Below, piece after piece: positions 38,985-48,692 of a DNA stretch of 64,000 nucleotides. Position 1 is the first letter of the stretch; each line of letters opens with the position of its first letter. Source of the DNA: Dactylosporangium vinaceum. Its GTDB lineage: Bacteria; Actinomycetota; Actinomycetes; Mycobacteriales; Micromonosporaceae. The stretch lies in assembly GCF_019904175.1 (NCBI RefSeq), contig NZ_CP061913.1, positions 9,362,001 through 9,426,000 of the forward strand, written 5' to 3'. Both the position numbers and the translations under genes were made by a program. The notes under the pieces are model-generated. The model did not search any database and was not told where the DNA came from. It saw nothing but the letters and a program-made list of their open reading frames with translations.

Positions 38985-39461
38985 TCAGGACTTCGCGACG
39001 AGGCGGAGGGCCACAGCGGCGTCGAGGGCGGCCAGGGTCGCCCCGTAGCCCTTGTCCTCCGCCGAGTCCGGGAACCCGGCCCGGGCCCGGGCCTGGTCGA
39101 ACGACTCGACCGTGAGCACCCCGTGGGCGACAGGCGTGTTCTCGTCGAGCGCCACCCGGGTGAGGCCGTCGGTCACCGACTGGCAGACGTAGTCGAAGTG
39201 GGCCGTGTCGCCGCGGATGACGACGCCCAGGGCCACGACCGCGTCGAATCGGTGGGCCAGAGCCTGCGCCAGGACCGGCAGCTCGACCGCCCCGTCCACC
39301 CGGGCCACCGTGATGTGGTCGACGTTCGACGCCTCGCCGGCCTCGATCGCCCGGTTGAGCATGTGGTCAACCAGCTCGGCGTGCCACCGCGTGGCCACGA
39401 TGCCGAGCGTCAAACCCGTGCCGTCCACCCGTTGCAGTACGGGCGCCCCGATACCTGCCAT
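38985..39461 (-). CDS. ribH: 6,7-dimethyl-8-ribityllumazine synthase
   Basis: The 158-residue enzyme makes the lumazine precursor of riboflavin. ALGVVIRGDTAHFDYVCQSV and NTPVAHGVLTV carry the substrate-binding and catalytic-histidine motifs. Its ATG (39461) shares a base with the ribBA stop (TAATG). Last gene of the riboflavin operon. Confidence 0.97.
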   Translation of the reverse strand: MAGIGAPVLQRVDGTGLTLGIVATRWHAELVDHMLNRAIEAGEASNVDHITVARVDGAVELPVLAQALAHRFDAVVALGVVIRGDTAHFDYVCQSVTDGLTRVALDENTPVAHGVLTVESFDQARARAGFPDSAEDKGYGATLAALDAAVALRLVAKS

Positions 39462-40801
39462 TACGCCAGTCCCTCCGCAACCTCGTCGAGCTCGTCCAGC
39501 AGGTGCCCCATCCGGTCCCGCTTGGTGCGCAGGTAGCGCACGTTCTCGGGGTGCGGCCGGGTCGGCAGGGGCACGCGACCCAGTACGGACAGACCGTACC
39601 CTTCCAGACCGGCATGTTTGGCCGGATTGTTCGTCAGCAGCCGCATGGTTTTGATACCGAGGTCGACCAGGATCTGAGCGCCGGTCCCGTACTCCCGGGC
39701 GTCCGCGGGCAGCCCGAGGTCGAGATTGGCGTCGAGGGTGTCGCGGCCGAGGTCCTGCAGTTGGTACGCCTGCAACTTGTGCATCAGCCCGATGCCCCGG
39801 CCCTCGTGGCCGCGCATGTAGAGCACGACCCCGCGACCCTCGGCGGCGACCATCTTCATGGACGCCTCCAGCTGCGGGCCGCAGTCGCAGCGCACCGAGC
39901 TGAACACGTCGCCGGTCAGGCACTCGGAGTGCACGCGCACGAGGACGTCCTCGCCGTCGCCGAGGTCGCCGTAGACCAGGGCGATGTGCTCGCCGGTGCC
40001 GTACTTCTGCGTGTACCCGACCGCCTGGAACACCCCGTGCTCGGTGGGCAGCCGCGTCTGCGCGACCCGGTCGATCTGCTCCTCGGTGTGGCGCCGGTGG
40101 GCGATGAGGTCGGCGATGCTGATCAGCGCCAGGTCGTGCTCCTCGGCAAACTTGCGCAGGTCGGGCAGGCGCATCATGGTGCCGTCGTCGTTGACCATCT
40201 CGCAGAGCACGCCGGCGGGGCGCAGGCCGGCCATGACGGCCAGGTCGATGGCGGCCTCGGTGTGCCCGGCCCGGCGCAGGACCCCGCCGTCCTTGGCCCG
40301 CAGCGGCACGATGTGCCCGGGCCGGGACAGGTCCTCGGGGCCGGTCTCGGCCGAGGCGAGCAGCCGGATGGTGCGGGCCCGGTCGGCGGCCGAGATGCCG
40401 GTGGTGCCGCCGAAGCGCGCGTCGACGGTCACGGTGTAGGCGGTCCCGCGCCGGTCCTGGTTGGTGCGGTACATCGGCGGGAGGTCGAGCCGGTCGGCCT
40501 CGGCCTCGGTGATCGGCACGCAGATGTAGCCGGAGGTGTAGCGCACCATGAACGCGACGAGCTCCGGCGTGGCGAACTCGGCCGCGAAGATCAGATCGCC
40601 CTCGTTCTCGCGGTCCTCGTCGTCGACAACGATGACCGGCCGCCCAGCCGCGATGTCCTTGACGGCCCGCTCGATCGGGTCGAGATCGGTGATCGGCCCG
40701 TTCGCGGCACCGCCGCCGCTTCGCTCCGGCGCCACCGTGAGGCGGGGTGCGCCCGGCGCCTCCCGATGAGCGCCATCTCCGCTCCGCTTCGAGGCGCTCA
40801 T
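39461..40801 (-). CDS. ribBA: Bifunctional DHBP synthase / GTP cyclohydrolase II, with repeat-derived N-terminus
   Basis: About 446 residues. Residues ~36-235 are 3,4-dihydroxy-2-butanone-4-phosphate synthase ([36 protein letters not shown]). The rest is GTP cyclohydrolase II with the zinc cysteines in [20 protein letters not shown]. The first ~35 residues ([18 protein letters not shown] ...) are not part of the enzyme. They are encoded by a copy of the intergenic repeat family, whose ATG overlaps the ribE stop as ATGA. Conserved sequence begins at [12 protein letters not shown]; no other start stands closer with a ribosome site. Confidence 0.93.
   Translation of the reverse strand: MSASKRSGDGAHREAPGAPRLTVAPERSGGGAANGPITDLDPIERAVKDIAAGRPVIVVDDEDRENEGDLIFAAEFATPELVAFMVRYTSGYICVPITEAEADRLDLPPMYRTNQDRRGTAYTVTVDARFGGTTGISAADRARTIRLLASAETGPEDLSRPGHIVPLRAKDGGVLRRAGHTEAAIDLAVMAGLRPAGVLCEMVNDDGTMMRLPDLRKFAEEHDLALISIADLIAHRRHTEEQIDRVAQTRLPTEHGVFQAVGYTQKYGTGEHIALVYGDLGDGEDVLVRVHSECLTGDVFSSVRCDCGPQLEASMKMVAAEGRGVVLYMRGHEGRGIGLMHKLQAYQLQDLGRDTLDANLDLGLPADAREYGTGAQILVDLGIKTMRLLTNNPAKHAGLEGYGLSVLGRVPLPTRPHPENVRYLRTKRDRMGHLLDELDEVAEGLA
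40706..40801 (-). repeat. Single copy of the stop-start repeat family, fused to ribBA
   Basis: On the minus strand the copy begins at the ribE stop (ATGAGC at 40801), then GCGCCTCGAAGCGGAGCGG. It folds as GAGCGCC...GGCGCTC and a second GGCGCC...GGTGCC hairpin enclosing CCGGAGCGAAGCGGCGG. Base-by-base it aligns with the argJ-argB units (ATGAGCG..TCGrAGCGrAGCGG, then CGCTCATC, then CCGGAGCGAAGCGG). Here the frame stays open into ribBA. Confidence 0.8.
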
Positions 40802-41397
40802 GACTGCGACGCTTTCCCGAGCAGCTTCTCCACGTACTTCGCCATGATGTCGACCTCCAGGTTGACGCGCTCGCCGACGCCCTTGGCGCCGAGCGTGGTG
40901 AGCTTGAGCGTGGTCGGGATCAGGCCGACCGAGAACGTGTCGCCGGTGACGGCCATGACGGTCAGCGAGATGCCGTCGACGGTGATGGAGCCCTTCTCCA
41001 CGACGTAGCGCCCCAGCCCCTCCGGCAGCGCGAACGTCACCGTCTCCCACTGGTCGCCGGCCTCGCGCCCGATGATCTCGCCGACCCCGTCGACGTGCCC
41101 CTGCACGATGTGCCCGCCGAGCCGGGTGGCGACCGTCGCGGCCCGCTCCAGGTTGACCGCGGAGCCCGCCCGCAGCGCCCCGAGCGTCGAGCGGGTGAGC
41201 GTCTCGCCCATGACGTCGGCGGTGAACACTCCATCGGCGTTGTCGACGACGGTGAGGCAGACCCCGTTGACGGAGATCGAGTCCCCGTGGGCGGCGTCGC
41301 CCGTCACTGTCGCACCGCGGATCGACAGCCGGGCGGAGTCCCCCAGCGTATCGATCCCGACGACCGTCCCGAGCTCTTCGATGATGCCGGTGAACAC
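40798..41397 (-). CDS. ribE: Riboflavin synthase alpha subunit
   Basis: The 199-residue enzyme dismutates two lumazines into riboflavin. It has the duplicated lumazine-binding repeats, starting [15 protein letters not shown] and, in the second half, [14 protein letters not shown]. The stop (40798-40800) overlaps the ribBA ATG. ribD ends 3 bases upstream of its start. Confidence 0.97.
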   Translation of the reverse strand: MFTGIIEELGTVVGIDTLGDSARLSIRGATVTGDAAHGDSISVNGVCLTVVDNADGVFTADVMGETLTRSTLGALRAGSAVNLERAATVATRLGGHIVQGHVDGVGEIIGREAGDQWETVTFALPEGLGRYVVEKGSITVDGISLTVMAVTGDTFSVGLIPTTLKLTTLGAKGVGERVNLEVDIMAKYVEKLLGKASQS

Positions 41398-41400
41398 TGC

Positions 41401-42435
41401 TCACGCACCTTTCACTGTTGCCGTCAGGCGCACATCGGGCCCGATCATGGCGAGGTCGACAACGTCGAGCGTCAATGCCTCGGCGATGCTGGATATTCCG
41501 GCGGGGCCCAGGGCGGCCGGCCCGGCCCCGAGCAGCTTGGGCGCGAGGTAGGCGACCACCCGGTCGACGAGCCCCCCGGCCAGGAACGCTCCCGCGAGCG
41601 TCGGCCCGCCTTCGAGCAGCGCAACCCGCACGCCGCGCGCATAGAGCTCGCGGAGCATGGCCGCCAGGTCCACCGTCCGGCCCGCTCCCGGCTCGACGAG
41701 CCAGGTCGGGGCCGAAGCGTCAAAGACCTTCGATCCGGCGGCGGTATCCCGGGCGCCCGCGACGACCACGCGAAGCGGCTGCCGGGCGGCGAGCTCGCCG
41801 AGTGGGGAACGCACCGTGAGCTGCGGATCGTCGGCCCGGACGGTGCCGGCGCCGGCGATGATCGCATCGACCTGCCCGCGCAGGCGGTGCACGTCCGCCC
41901 GGGCCGCCGGCGACGTGATCCACTTACTGGTCCCGTCAGCGGCGGCCGACCGCCCGTCGAGCGTGGCCGCGAACTTCCAGATCACGTAAGGAGTGCCGCG
42001 GGACACGGCGGTGAGCCAGCCCTCCATGGCTTCCCGGGCGGCCTCCTGCAGTGTCACCCCGAACTCCACGGCGACACCGGCGGCGCGCAGCGTCTCGGCT
42101 CCGCCCGCGGCCAGCGGGTTGGGGTCGGCGACGGCCACGACGACCCGGGCGACGCCCGCCGCGACGAGGGCCTTGGAGCACGGTCCGGTCCGGCCGGTGT
42201 GGTCACACGGTTCGAGCGTCACGTACGCGGTGGCGCCCCGAGCCCGCTCCCCCGCCATCTGCAGCGCCCTGACCTCGGCGTGCGGCCCTCCGACGGGCGC
42301 CGTGCGCCCCTCACCGGCGACGGTGCCGTCGGCCGCCACGATCACGCAGCCGACGTTGGGGTTGGGGCTGGTCTCGCCGAGGCTCAGGCGCGCGAGCTCG
42401 ATGGCGCGTCGCATGAACGTCTCGTCGTCAGCCAT
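41401..42435 (-). CDS. ribD: Bifunctional diaminohydroxyphosphoribosylaminopyrimidine deaminase / reductase
   Basis: The 344-residue enzyme has an N-terminal zinc deaminase domain ([28 protein letters not shown]) and a C-terminal DHFR-like reductase ([34 protein letters not shown]). First gene of the rib operon. Its ribosome site GGGAGAGGG is partly inside a hairpin downstream of the FMN riboswitch. Confidence 0.97.
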   Translation of the reverse strand: MADDETFMRRAIELARLSLGETSPNPNVGCVIVAADGTVAGEGRTAPVGGPHAEVRALQMAGERARGATAYVTLEPCDHTGRTGPCSKALVAAGVARVVVAVADPNPLAAGGAETLRAAGVAVEFGVTLQEAAREAMEGWLTAVSRGTPYVIWKFAATLDGRSAAADGTSKWITSPAARADVHRLRGQVDAIIAGAGTVRADDPQLTVRSPLGELAARQPLRVVVAGARDTAAGSKVFDASAPTWLVEPGAGRTVDLAAMLRELYARGVRVALLEGGPTLAGAFLAGGLVDRVVAYLAPKLLGAGPAALGPAGISSIAEALTLDVVDLAMIGPDVRLTATVKGA

Positions 42436-42443
42436 GGCCCTCT

Positions 42444-42470
42444 CCCGCGTGGTCAGTGATCACACGCGGG
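42444..42470 (-). promoter_or_regulatory. Hairpin covering part of the ribD ribosome site
   Basis: In the transcript CCCGCGTG (42470-42463) pairs with CACGCGGG (42451-42444). The last three bases of the 3' arm begin GGGAGAGGG, the ribD ribosome site. This could be the translation-control platform of the FMN riboswitch. The pairing is seen; the role is inferred. Confidence 0.45.
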
Positions 42471-42566
42471 GGGACGCCGACGGATCCCGGCACTGCGGCC
42501 AGGGAGCATACAGCGACCCACCGAAACCCGCCCAAAAAGGACAGACTCCGGATCCCGCGCGCTGAA

Positions 42567-42697
42567 CTCCCATCCGGACTTTGACCGTCGGCCCTGGACT
42601 CACACCAGGTCCACCGGCCGATGGCTTCGACCGGGTCGCGGGCTTCCGTCCCTCTCGGAACGGTTACCGCCGGTTCGGAATTTCACCGAGCCCCGCC
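42567..42697 (-). ncRNA. FMN riboswitch (RFN element)
   Basis: On the minus strand the conserved RFN blocks appear in order: GGGGCTCGGTGAAATTCC, then GAACCGGCGGTAACC, GAGTCCAGGGCCGACGG and AGTCCGGATGGGAG at the 3' end. It lies about 130 bases before ribD and should shut down ribD-E-BA-H when FMN is abundant. The region 42698-42867 upstream holds its promoter. I only see a weak GTGACA-N17-GACGGT there. Confidence 0.95.
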
Positions 42698-42867
42698 AGC
42701 GCGTGGTGGGTACGTAACCCGAGTCTTGCACAGATTCCGCGGTCCTTACCGTCCTGCGTTTCGGGAGATGTGTCACAGCCCCGCTTCAGACCGCCCCAAG
42801 CCCGCGACGGCCGCCCAGGGCTCACCCTGCCCGACGCCTACCGTGCGGCACCGGCCGCCGGATGACC

Positions 42868-42904
42868 GCATGGGCGGCCCGGCGTCAGCCGGAGCCGCCC
42901 ATGC
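42868..42904 (-). terminator. Terminator of the DUF4142 gene (I-shaped)
   Basis: GCATGGGCGGC (42868-42878) pairs with GCCGCCCATGC (42894-42904), with an inner CCGG/CCGG stem. It lies 16 bases after the gene's stop and has no T-tract, as in many actinobacterial terminators. Confidence 0.6.
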
Positions 42905-42920
42905 GCGGGCAACGGACCGC

Positions 42921-43805
42921 CTACGGCACGGTGGTCGGCAGGGTCAGCGGGCCCGTCGGCAGCGGGAAGCGGGTCGGCCAGGAGGTCGGCAGGATCGTCG
43001 GCCACAGGGTGAGCGTCGGGCGCCCCGTGGGCCGGGTGCCGGTCGGCGTCGGGCGGACCGTGTGGGTGCGGGTCGGCGTGGCCGTCGGGGTGGCCGTCGG
43101 CGTGTGGCGCGGGCGGGTGGTCGGCCAGGCCGTCGGGTGGGTCGTCGGGCGATGCGTCGGGCGGTCCGTCGGCCACGGGTCCGGACGGCCGGTCCAGGTC
43201 GGCCACGGGTTGGGCCCGTGGGTCCAGGTCGGGCCGGGATCGGGGGTCGGGAAGTCGTTGCTGTTGCCGGTGCCGCAGGACAGGTTCTTCACGTTCGTCG
43301 CGGCCATCGCCAGGTGTTTGCGCAGCGTCGGCAGCGTGTCCCGGGCGAACGAGCGCAGCTTCGAGTTCTGGCCGTCGGCCGCCTCGCGCTCGAACAGGCC
43401 GACGTCGGCGCCATGGTCGGCGTACATGGTGGGCGCGTACGAGCAGTCGAACGCCGAGCCGGACAGCCCCGACCAGATGCCGATGATGGCGCGCTGGACG
43501 CTGTCGGGCTTGTCCGGGGCGGTCAGGCCGAGGTCCTCGGCCAGGGTGGCCAGCCGGTCGCCGGCTTTCGTATGGTCGGTGACCATTTGCCGGCCGAACG
43601 ACCGTAGGGCGGAGTTCGTGGCCTGGTCGGCCGCGACCTTCCCGCCCGCTACCTCATAGGCGCTGCCGTGCCCGGCGGCGTCGACGAACATCTTGTCCAT
43701 CGACGACAGATCCTTCGCGGCGGCCTGGGCCGGCGCGGGTGCCACAGCGGCGGCGAGCACGGCCGCCGCAGCGGCGGCGACTTTGATACTGAACAGGACG
43801 CGCAT
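42921..43805 (-). CDS. Secreted DUF4142 protein with Pro/Thr/Trp-rich tail
   Basis: About 294 residues from ATG 43805, which has GGAGGGC just before it. The signal peptide ends near AAAVAPAPAQAAA. The next ~160 residues are a DUF4142 ferritin-like helical domain (FVDAAGHGSAYEVAGGKVAA, FGRQMVTDHTKAGDRL). After the CGTGNSNDFP segment comes a tail of about 105 residues with irregular repeats such as DPWPTDRP, HPTAWPTTRP and ATPTATPTRT. The tail probably spans or binds the cell wall; it has no LPxTG motif. Confidence 0.8.
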   Translation of the reverse strand: MRVLFSIKVAAAAAAVLAAAVAPAPAQAAAKDLSSMDKMFVDAAGHGSAYEVAGGKVAADQATNSALRSFGRQMVTDHTKAGDRLATLAEDLGLTAPDKPDSVQRAIIGIWSGLSGSAFDCSYAPTMYADHGADVGLFEREAADGQNSKLRSFARDTLPTLRKHLAMAATNVKNLSCGTGNSNDFPTPDPGPTWTHGPNPWPTWTGRPDPWPTDRPTHRPTTHPTAWPTTRPRHTPTATPTATPTRTHTVRPTPTGTRPTGRPTLTLWPTILPTSWPTRFPLPTGPLTLPTTVP

Positions 43806-43955
43806 GGCGCCCTCCAATCGTGGAGACAGAGCGTACGTCGCCACTCTCAGTAATCAAGCCGCCACAAATCTTCGATTCCCCCGAAGTTGCACCCCGCTGG
43901 CAACCGCCGCCGCCGTGACGGGCCGGGCGCCGCCGGCCCCGACGGCACCGGGCGT

Positions 43956-44906
43956 CTAGAGGTCGACGGTGCTGCGGCGGTCGACGGCCACGTAGTTGCC
44001 GTTGTGCTTCTTCGCGACCTTCTTCATCTCCGTGGCGATGGCAATGATCTCGCGCGGGTCGGCGAAGCCGCTGTCCTGGGTCACCACGGCCACGCCGATC
44101 GAGAGGGTCACCAGGTTGGGGTGCTGGACCTCGCCGGTGCGGGAGACGACCTCGATGTAGCCGCGCTCGGCGTCGATCGGGTCGTAGAGGGCGTCCGCGG
44201 CCGCGCTGTAGGCGAGAATGGCGTTGGTGGTGAGGTCCTTCAGCTGCTCCGGGGCGCAGACCAGGAGGAAGTCGTCGCCGCCGATGTGGCCCAGGAAGGC
44301 CGGGGGCAGGCCGACGTCGACAACGGCCCGGTGCAGGGCGCGGGCCAGGGCGATGATGAACTCGTCGCCGCGCTGGAAGCCGTAGACATCGTTGACCGGC
44401 TTGAAGCGGTCGATGTCGACGTGGGACACGGCGAAGTCGGTGCCGGCCCGGGCCCGGTCGGTGATCTCGCGCAGGATGCGGGTGTTGCCGGGGAGGCCGG
44501 TGAGCGGGGAGACCTCGCGGTTCTCCTGGTTGCGGCGCAGCGTGGAGCGCACCCGCCAGACCAGCTCCATCGTGTCGAACGGCTTGACCAGGTAGTCGTC
44601 GGCGCCGGCCTGCAGGCCGATGACCTTGTCCGCGGTCTGGCCGCGGGCGGTGAGCAGGATGACCGGCATCGAGGCGGTCATCGGGTCGGCCCGCAGGCGG
44701 CGGGTCAGCTCCAGGCCGTCGAGCTGCGGCATCATCCAGTCGACGACGGCCAGCGCGGGCTTGTACTCCTGGATCATGGCGAGCGCGGTGGCACCGTCGT
44801 TGGCCACCATCACCTCGAACCCTTCCAGGTCGAGGTTCACCTTGATGAACCGGGCGATGTCGTTGTCGTCGTCGACCACCAGGATCAGGTCGCGTTCGCC
44901 CACCAC
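43956..44906 (-). CDS. Response regulator with receiver and GGDEF-type domain (GGDDF)
   Basis: The 316-residue protein starts with GTG at 44906. The receiver domain (LILVVDDDNDIARFIKVNLD) has the phospho-acceptor Asp in ALAVVDWMMPQLDG and Lys in DDYLVKPFDTMEL. The GGDEF domain begins SPLTGLPGNTRI and has HVDIDRFKPVNDVYGFQRGD. The signature is GHIGGDDFLLV, GGDDF in place of GGDEF/GGEEF, so diguanylate cyclase activity is uncertain. No obvious RxxD inhibitory site was seen. No kinase is nearby. Its start faces rpe in the same direction. Confidence 0.85.
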   Translation of the reverse strand: MVGERDLILVVDDDNDIARFIKVNLDLEGFEVMVANDGATALAMIQEYKPALAVVDWMMPQLDGLELTRRLRADPMTASMPVILLTARGQTADKVIGLQAGADDYLVKPFDTMELVWRVRSTLRRNQENREVSPLTGLPGNTRILREITDRARAGTDFAVSHVDIDRFKPVNDVYGFQRGDEFIIALARALHRAVVDVGLPPAFLGHIGGDDFLLVCAPEQLKDLTTNAILAYSAAADALYDPIDAERGYIEVVSRTGEVQHPNLVTLSIGVAVVTQDSGFADPREIIAIATEMKKVAKKHNGNYVAVDRRSTVDL

Positions 44907-44942
44907 AGTCCCGTCCGAAGAGTCCGAAGAGCCGGAAAAAAC

Positions 44943-45602
44943 CTACGACGCCAGAGCCCGGAGCTTGCGTACGGCCGCGGCCGGGTCGTCCGCGCCGTAC
45001 ACCGCGGTGCCGGCGACGAACGTGTCGGCCCCGGCCTCGGCACAGGCCGCGATCGTATCTTCGGCCACACCGCCGTCGACTTCAATGCGCAATTCCAGGT
45101 GACCGGTGTCAATGTGGCGACGGGCGGTGCGGACCTTGTCCAGCAGCTCGGGCAGGAACGCCTGGCCGCCGAAGCCGGCCTTGATGGTCATGATGAGCAG
45201 CAGGTCGAAGTGGGGCAGCAGCTCGAGGTACCCCTCCACCGGCGTGTCGCGATCGATGGCCAGCCCGGCCCGGCTCCCGGCCGAGCGCAGATCCTTCGCG
45301 ATGGCGGCGGGGTCCGCGGCGGCCTCGGCGTGGAACGTCACGTTGTAGGCCCCGGCCTCGGCGTAGCCGGTCGCCCACCGGGCCGGGTCCGCGATCATGA
45401 GGTGGCAGTCGAACGGGAGCGTCGTCGCCTTGCGCAGGCTCTGCACCACCGGCAGCCCGATCGTCAGGTTGGGCACGAAGTGGTAGTCCATGACGTCCAC
45501 GTGCAGCCAGTCCGCGGCCCCTTCGACGGCCCGGGCCGAGTCGGCGAGCCGGGCGAAGTCCGCGGCGAGGATCGAGGGCGCAATCAGCACGTTGTCCGGC
45601 AC
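44943..45602 (-). CDS. rpe: Ribulose-phosphate 3-epimerase
   Basis: The 219-residue TIM-barrel enzyme of the pentose phosphate pathway has [30 protein letters not shown] (metal site) and [20 protein letters not shown]. Start is GTG 45602. The pathway supplies ribulose-5-phosphate to the riboflavin operon downstream, and rpe commonly neighbours it in actinobacteria. Confidence 0.96.
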   Translation of the reverse strand: MPDNVLIAPSILAADFARLADSARAVEGAADWLHVDVMDYHFVPNLTIGLPVVQSLRKATTLPFDCHLMIADPARWATGYAEAGAYNVTFHAEAAADPAAIAKDLRSAGSRAGLAIDRDTPVEGYLELLPHFDLLLIMTIKAGFGGQAFLPELLDKVRTARRHIDTGHLELRIEVDGGVAEDTIAACAEAGADTFVAGTAVYGADDPAAAVRKLRALAS

Positions 45603-45748
45603 AGCGTGATGGTAGCGGCAATCGCCGGGCCGCAGGCCGCGTAGCTCCGCTTCGCACGGGCCGGCAGCACCCCGCGGTCCCGGGCCGCACCGGCTACACG
45701 GAAGATCACCGGGGAGTTGCGGCCTGGGCGCCGTCCACGGCTGCCAGA

Positions 45749-46303
45749 ATGTCGGCCATGGATGTCGTCGAGGCGATCGTCGCCGATCACGTGCGGTTCG
45801 AGTCCCTCCTGCGCGTGCTGCGGGCCCGCGACACCGACGCCGAGGCGGTGCGGACCCGCCGCCGGCAGGCCCGCACCGAGCTGGCCCACCTGCTCGTCGG
45901 GCACGCGCAGGCCGAGGAGTCGCAGGTGTACCCCAAGGTCCGCGAGCTCGCGGGCGGCGGCGACCACGTCGCGCACGGCGCCGACGAGCACGTCGACGGC
46001 CACCGCAGGCTGCTCGCGCTGCTCGACGTCGAGGACGTGCTGGCGCCCGCGTTCGACCGGGCCGTGGGCAAGCTGGCCAACTCCCTCGCCCACCACCTCG
46101 ACGAGGAGGAGCGGACGCTGCTCAACGACGCCCGGCTCCAGCTCGACCCGGCCACCCGCGCGGCCCTCGGCGTCGCCTGGACCGCCGAGCGCGACCGGCT
46201 CATCGCCGCGGGCTGCGGCGCTCGCGAGAAGGTCGCCGCCCTCATCCCCGACGCGAGGCCGCCCCACCAGCGCGACCCGCTGCACCACGACGCTCTGGGC
46301 TAG
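45749..46303 (+). CDS. Hemerythrin HHE-domain protein
   Basis: The 184-residue helical protein has the di-iron histidine pattern: DHVRFE near the start, [13 protein letters not shown], the [10 protein letters not shown] pair, and [16 protein letters not shown] proteins bind oxygen, nitric oxide or iron. A second ATG at 45758 ([14 protein letters not shown]) may be the true start. It is a lone plus-strand gene between rpe and rsmB. Its stop overlaps the rsmB stop by four bases. Confidence 0.88.
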   Translation: MSAMDVVEAIVADHVRFESLLRVLRARDTDAEAVRTRRRQARTELAHLLVGHAQAEESQVYPKVRELAGGGDHVAHGADEHVDGHRRLLALLDVEDVLAPAFDRAVGKLANSLAHHLDEEERTLLNDARLQLDPATRAALGVAWTAERDRLIAAGCGAREKVAALIPDARPPHQRDPLHHDALG

Positions 46304-47748
46304 CCCGGACCGCGCCGCAGCAGCGCGATGAACATGGCGTCGGTCCCGTGGCGGTGCGGCCACAGCTGCACCGTCGGGCCCGTCCCCGTCTCGGGCAGCG
46401 ACGGCGGCAGATACGGCCGGGCGTCGACGAGGTCGACCTCGATCGACGAGCGGCGGGCCGCCTCCGTCACCGAGACCTCCGTCTCCGCCTGGTGCGGCGA
46501 GCACGTGACGTAGGCCACGACGCCGCCCGGGCGGACCGCGCGGAACGCCGCCTGGAGCAGCTCGCGCTGCAGCTTCGTCAGCGGCGGTAGATCCGACGGC
46601 TGCCGGCGCCAGCGGGCCTCGGGGCGACGGCGCAGGGCGCCCAGACCCGTGCAGGGCGCGTCGACCAGGACCCGGTCGAAGACGCCCTCGGGCAGGTCGG
46701 GGTCCTTGCCGACGTCGCGGCCGTCGGCGTTGATCGTGTACACCGGCAGCCCGTCGGTGGCCTTGGCCACGAGCGCCGCCCGGTGGTGGGTCACCTCGAC
46801 GGCCGTGAGGTGGGCGCCGCGCTGCGCCGCCAGCGCGCCGAGCAGCCCGGCCTTGCCGCCGGGGCCGGCGCAGAGATCCAGCCAGCGCTCGTCGGGGCCG
46901 GTGATGGCGGCCTGCGCGAGCACTTCTGCGACAAGCTGGCTGCCCTCGTCCTGGACGTGCGCGCGGCCGTCGCGGATCGCCGGGATCGCGGCCGGGTCGC
47001 CACCGCCGGCCAGGACCACCGCGAACGGCGAGTAGCGGCCCGCGGTGGCCCCCCGCAGGGATGCGGCCAGGTCGTCGCGGCCGATCAGGCCGGGGCGGGC
47101 GCAGAGATGCACCGGCGGTGGGAGGTTGTCCGCGTCGAGCGCCAGTTCGGCCTCGTCGAGCGAGCCAAGGGCGTCGGCGAACGCGTTCACCACCCACGCC
47201 GGGTGGGCGTGGACAAGCGCGGCCCGGGCCACCGGGTCGGCCGGGGCGAGCCGCTCCAGCCACGCTGCCCGGTCGGACTCGGCCACCCGGCGCAGGACCG
47301 CGTTGGCGAACCCGGCCGCGCCCGGCACCAGCGAGCGGACCAGGTCGACGGTGGTGGCCACGGCGGCGTGGGCGCCGACGCGCATGTGCAGCAGCTGGTA
47401 GGCGCCGATGCGCAGCGCGTCGCGGACCGGCGGGTCGATGCGCTCGACCGCGCGGTCGGCCGCGGCGGCGATGATCGCGTCGAGGGTGCCGGTCTGGCGC
47501 AGCGAGCCGTACGTCAGCTCCGTCGCGAACGCCGCGTCGCGCCCCGTCACCCCGGTTTCCCGCAGCAGGCCGGGGAGCACCAGGTTGGCGTAGGCGTCGT
47601 CGCGGTGCACGGCCGCGACCGCCTCGTACGCGGCCTCGCGGGCCGGGTCGATGGCGGGCCGCCCGCCGCGTGGGGGCCGGTTGAGCCGATCGTCGCGCCC
47701 ACCGGCCGGCCGCTGTCCCGGGCCGCGCCGCGGTATCGGGCGGGTCAA
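46300..47748 (-). CDS. rsmB: 16S rRNA (cytosine-C5)-methyltransferase (RsmB/Fmu)
   Basis: About 482 residues with a TTG start (47748) overlapping the fmt stop as TTGA. The N-terminal NusB-like RNA-binding domain ([40 protein letters not shown]) precedes a SAM-dependent methyltransferase. The latter has [40 protein letters not shown] (catalytic Cys) and [11 protein letters not shown] (second Cys). It methylates C967 of 16S rRNA in E. coli. Part of the def-fmt-rsmB operon. Confidence 0.95.
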   Translation of the reverse strand: MTRPIPRRGPGQRPAGGRDDRLNRPPRGGRPAIDPAREAAYEAVAAVHRDDAYANLVLPGLLRETGVTGRDAAFATELTYGSLRQTGTLDAIIAAAADRAVERIDPPVRDALRIGAYQLLHMRVGAHAAVATTVDLVRSLVPGAAGFANAVLRRVAESDRAAWLERLAPADPVARAALVHAHPAWVVNAFADALGSLDEAELALDADNLPPPVHLCARPGLIGRDDLAASLRGATAGRYSPFAVVLAGGGDPAAIPAIRDGRAHVQDEGSQLVAEVLAQAAITGPDERWLDLCAGPGGKAGLLGALAAQRGAHLTAVEVTHHRAALVAKATDGLPVYTINADGRDVGKDPDLPEGVFDRVLVDAPCTGLGALRRRPEARWRRQPSDLPPLTKLQRELLQAAFRAVRPGGVVAYVTCSPHQAETEVSVTEAARRSSIEVDLVDARPYLPPSLPETGTGPTVQLWPHRHGTDAMFIALLRRGPG

Positions 47749-48692
47749 GAGACGAGCTCCCCGGACTCGACCCGGGCTCCGCGCGCCCATGCATCGGCCG
47801 GCATGGCCTTCTTACCGGGCGCGGTCACGGTGCCGAGCACGACAGGCACGGTACCCGTCCCGACGAGCACCCGGTTGCGCTCCACGACGACCGCACCCGG
47901 CCCCGGCGCGGGCGGCCCACCGGTGATCACCGTCGCCGCGGTCAGCGGCGTGACCGGCCCCAGCTTGAGCCGCTCACCGCGGAACGTCGTCCACGGCCCC
48001 GGCGCCGGCGTGCACGCGCGGACCCGCCGGTCGACCGCGAACGCGGGATCGGACCAGCGCACCTGGGCGTCCTCGACCGTGAGCTTCGGAGCTGTCGATA
48101 TGCCTTCCTTCGGCTGCGGTACCGCCGTCAGCGCCCCGCTCGCGATCCCGTCCAGGACCCGCACGAGCAGCTCCGCGCCCGCCGTGGACAGCCGGTCGAG
48201 CAGGTCGCCGGAGGTGTCGCGCGGCCCGATGGGCTCGGTGAGCGTCCCGAACACGGGGCCCGTGTCCAGGCCCTCCTCGAGCAGGAACACGCTCGCCCCG
48301 GTGATCTCGTCGCCGTGCAGCACCGAATGCTGCACCGGTGCCGCCCCGCGCCAGGCCGGCAGCAGCGAGAAGTGCAGGTTGACCCAGCCGAACCGCGGGA
48401 TGTCGAGCGCCGGACGCGGGACCAGCGCCCCGTACGCCACCACCGGCGCGCAGTCCGGCTCCAGCGCCCGCAGCCGCTCCTGGAACTCCGGCTCGCGCGG
48501 CTTCGCCGGCGTCAGCACGGGAATCCCGCGCTCCTGCGCCCAGGCGCTGACCGGCGACGGCACCAGCTGCCGGCCCCGCCCCGCGGGGGCATCGGGGCGG
48601 GTGACGACCGCCACGAGCTCGTGCTCGGAGGCGGCGATGGCATCGAGGGCGGGCAGCGCCACGGCCGGCGTCCCCGCGAAGACGAGCCTCAC
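47745..48692 (-). CDS. fmt: Methionyl-tRNA formyltransferase
   Basis: The 315-residue enzyme formylates initiator Met-tRNA. The conserved motifs are [40 protein letters not shown] and [12 protein letters not shown]. The GTG at 48692 overlaps the def stop (GTGA). Its own stop overlaps the rsmB start. Confidence 0.97.
   Translation of the reverse strand: MRLVFAGTPAVALPALDAIAASEHELVAVVTRPDAPAGRGRQLVPSPVSAWAQERGIPVLTPAKPREPEFQERLRALEPDCAPVVAYGALVPRPALDIPRFGWVNLHFSLLPAWRGAAPVQHSVLHGDEITGASVFLLEEGLDTGPVFGTLTEPIGPRDTSGDLLDRLSTAGAELLVRVLDGIASGALTAVPQPKEGISTAPKLTVEDAQVRWSDPAFAVDRRVRACTPAPGPWTTFRGERLKLGPVTPLTAATVITGGPPAPGPGAVVVERNRVLVGTGTVPVVLGTVTAPGKKAMPADAWARGARVESGELVS

Noticed and set aside
39461-41404. 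A 647-codon frame joining ribBA to the ribE region
   Set aside because: The first ~200 codons are ribE out of frame. The true ribBA start is within the repeat at 40801.
45640-45690. A CGAAGCGGAGC string upstream of rpe as a further copy of the repeat family
   Set aside because: Only the core 11-mer matches; the stop-codon anchor, linker and second hairpin are missing.
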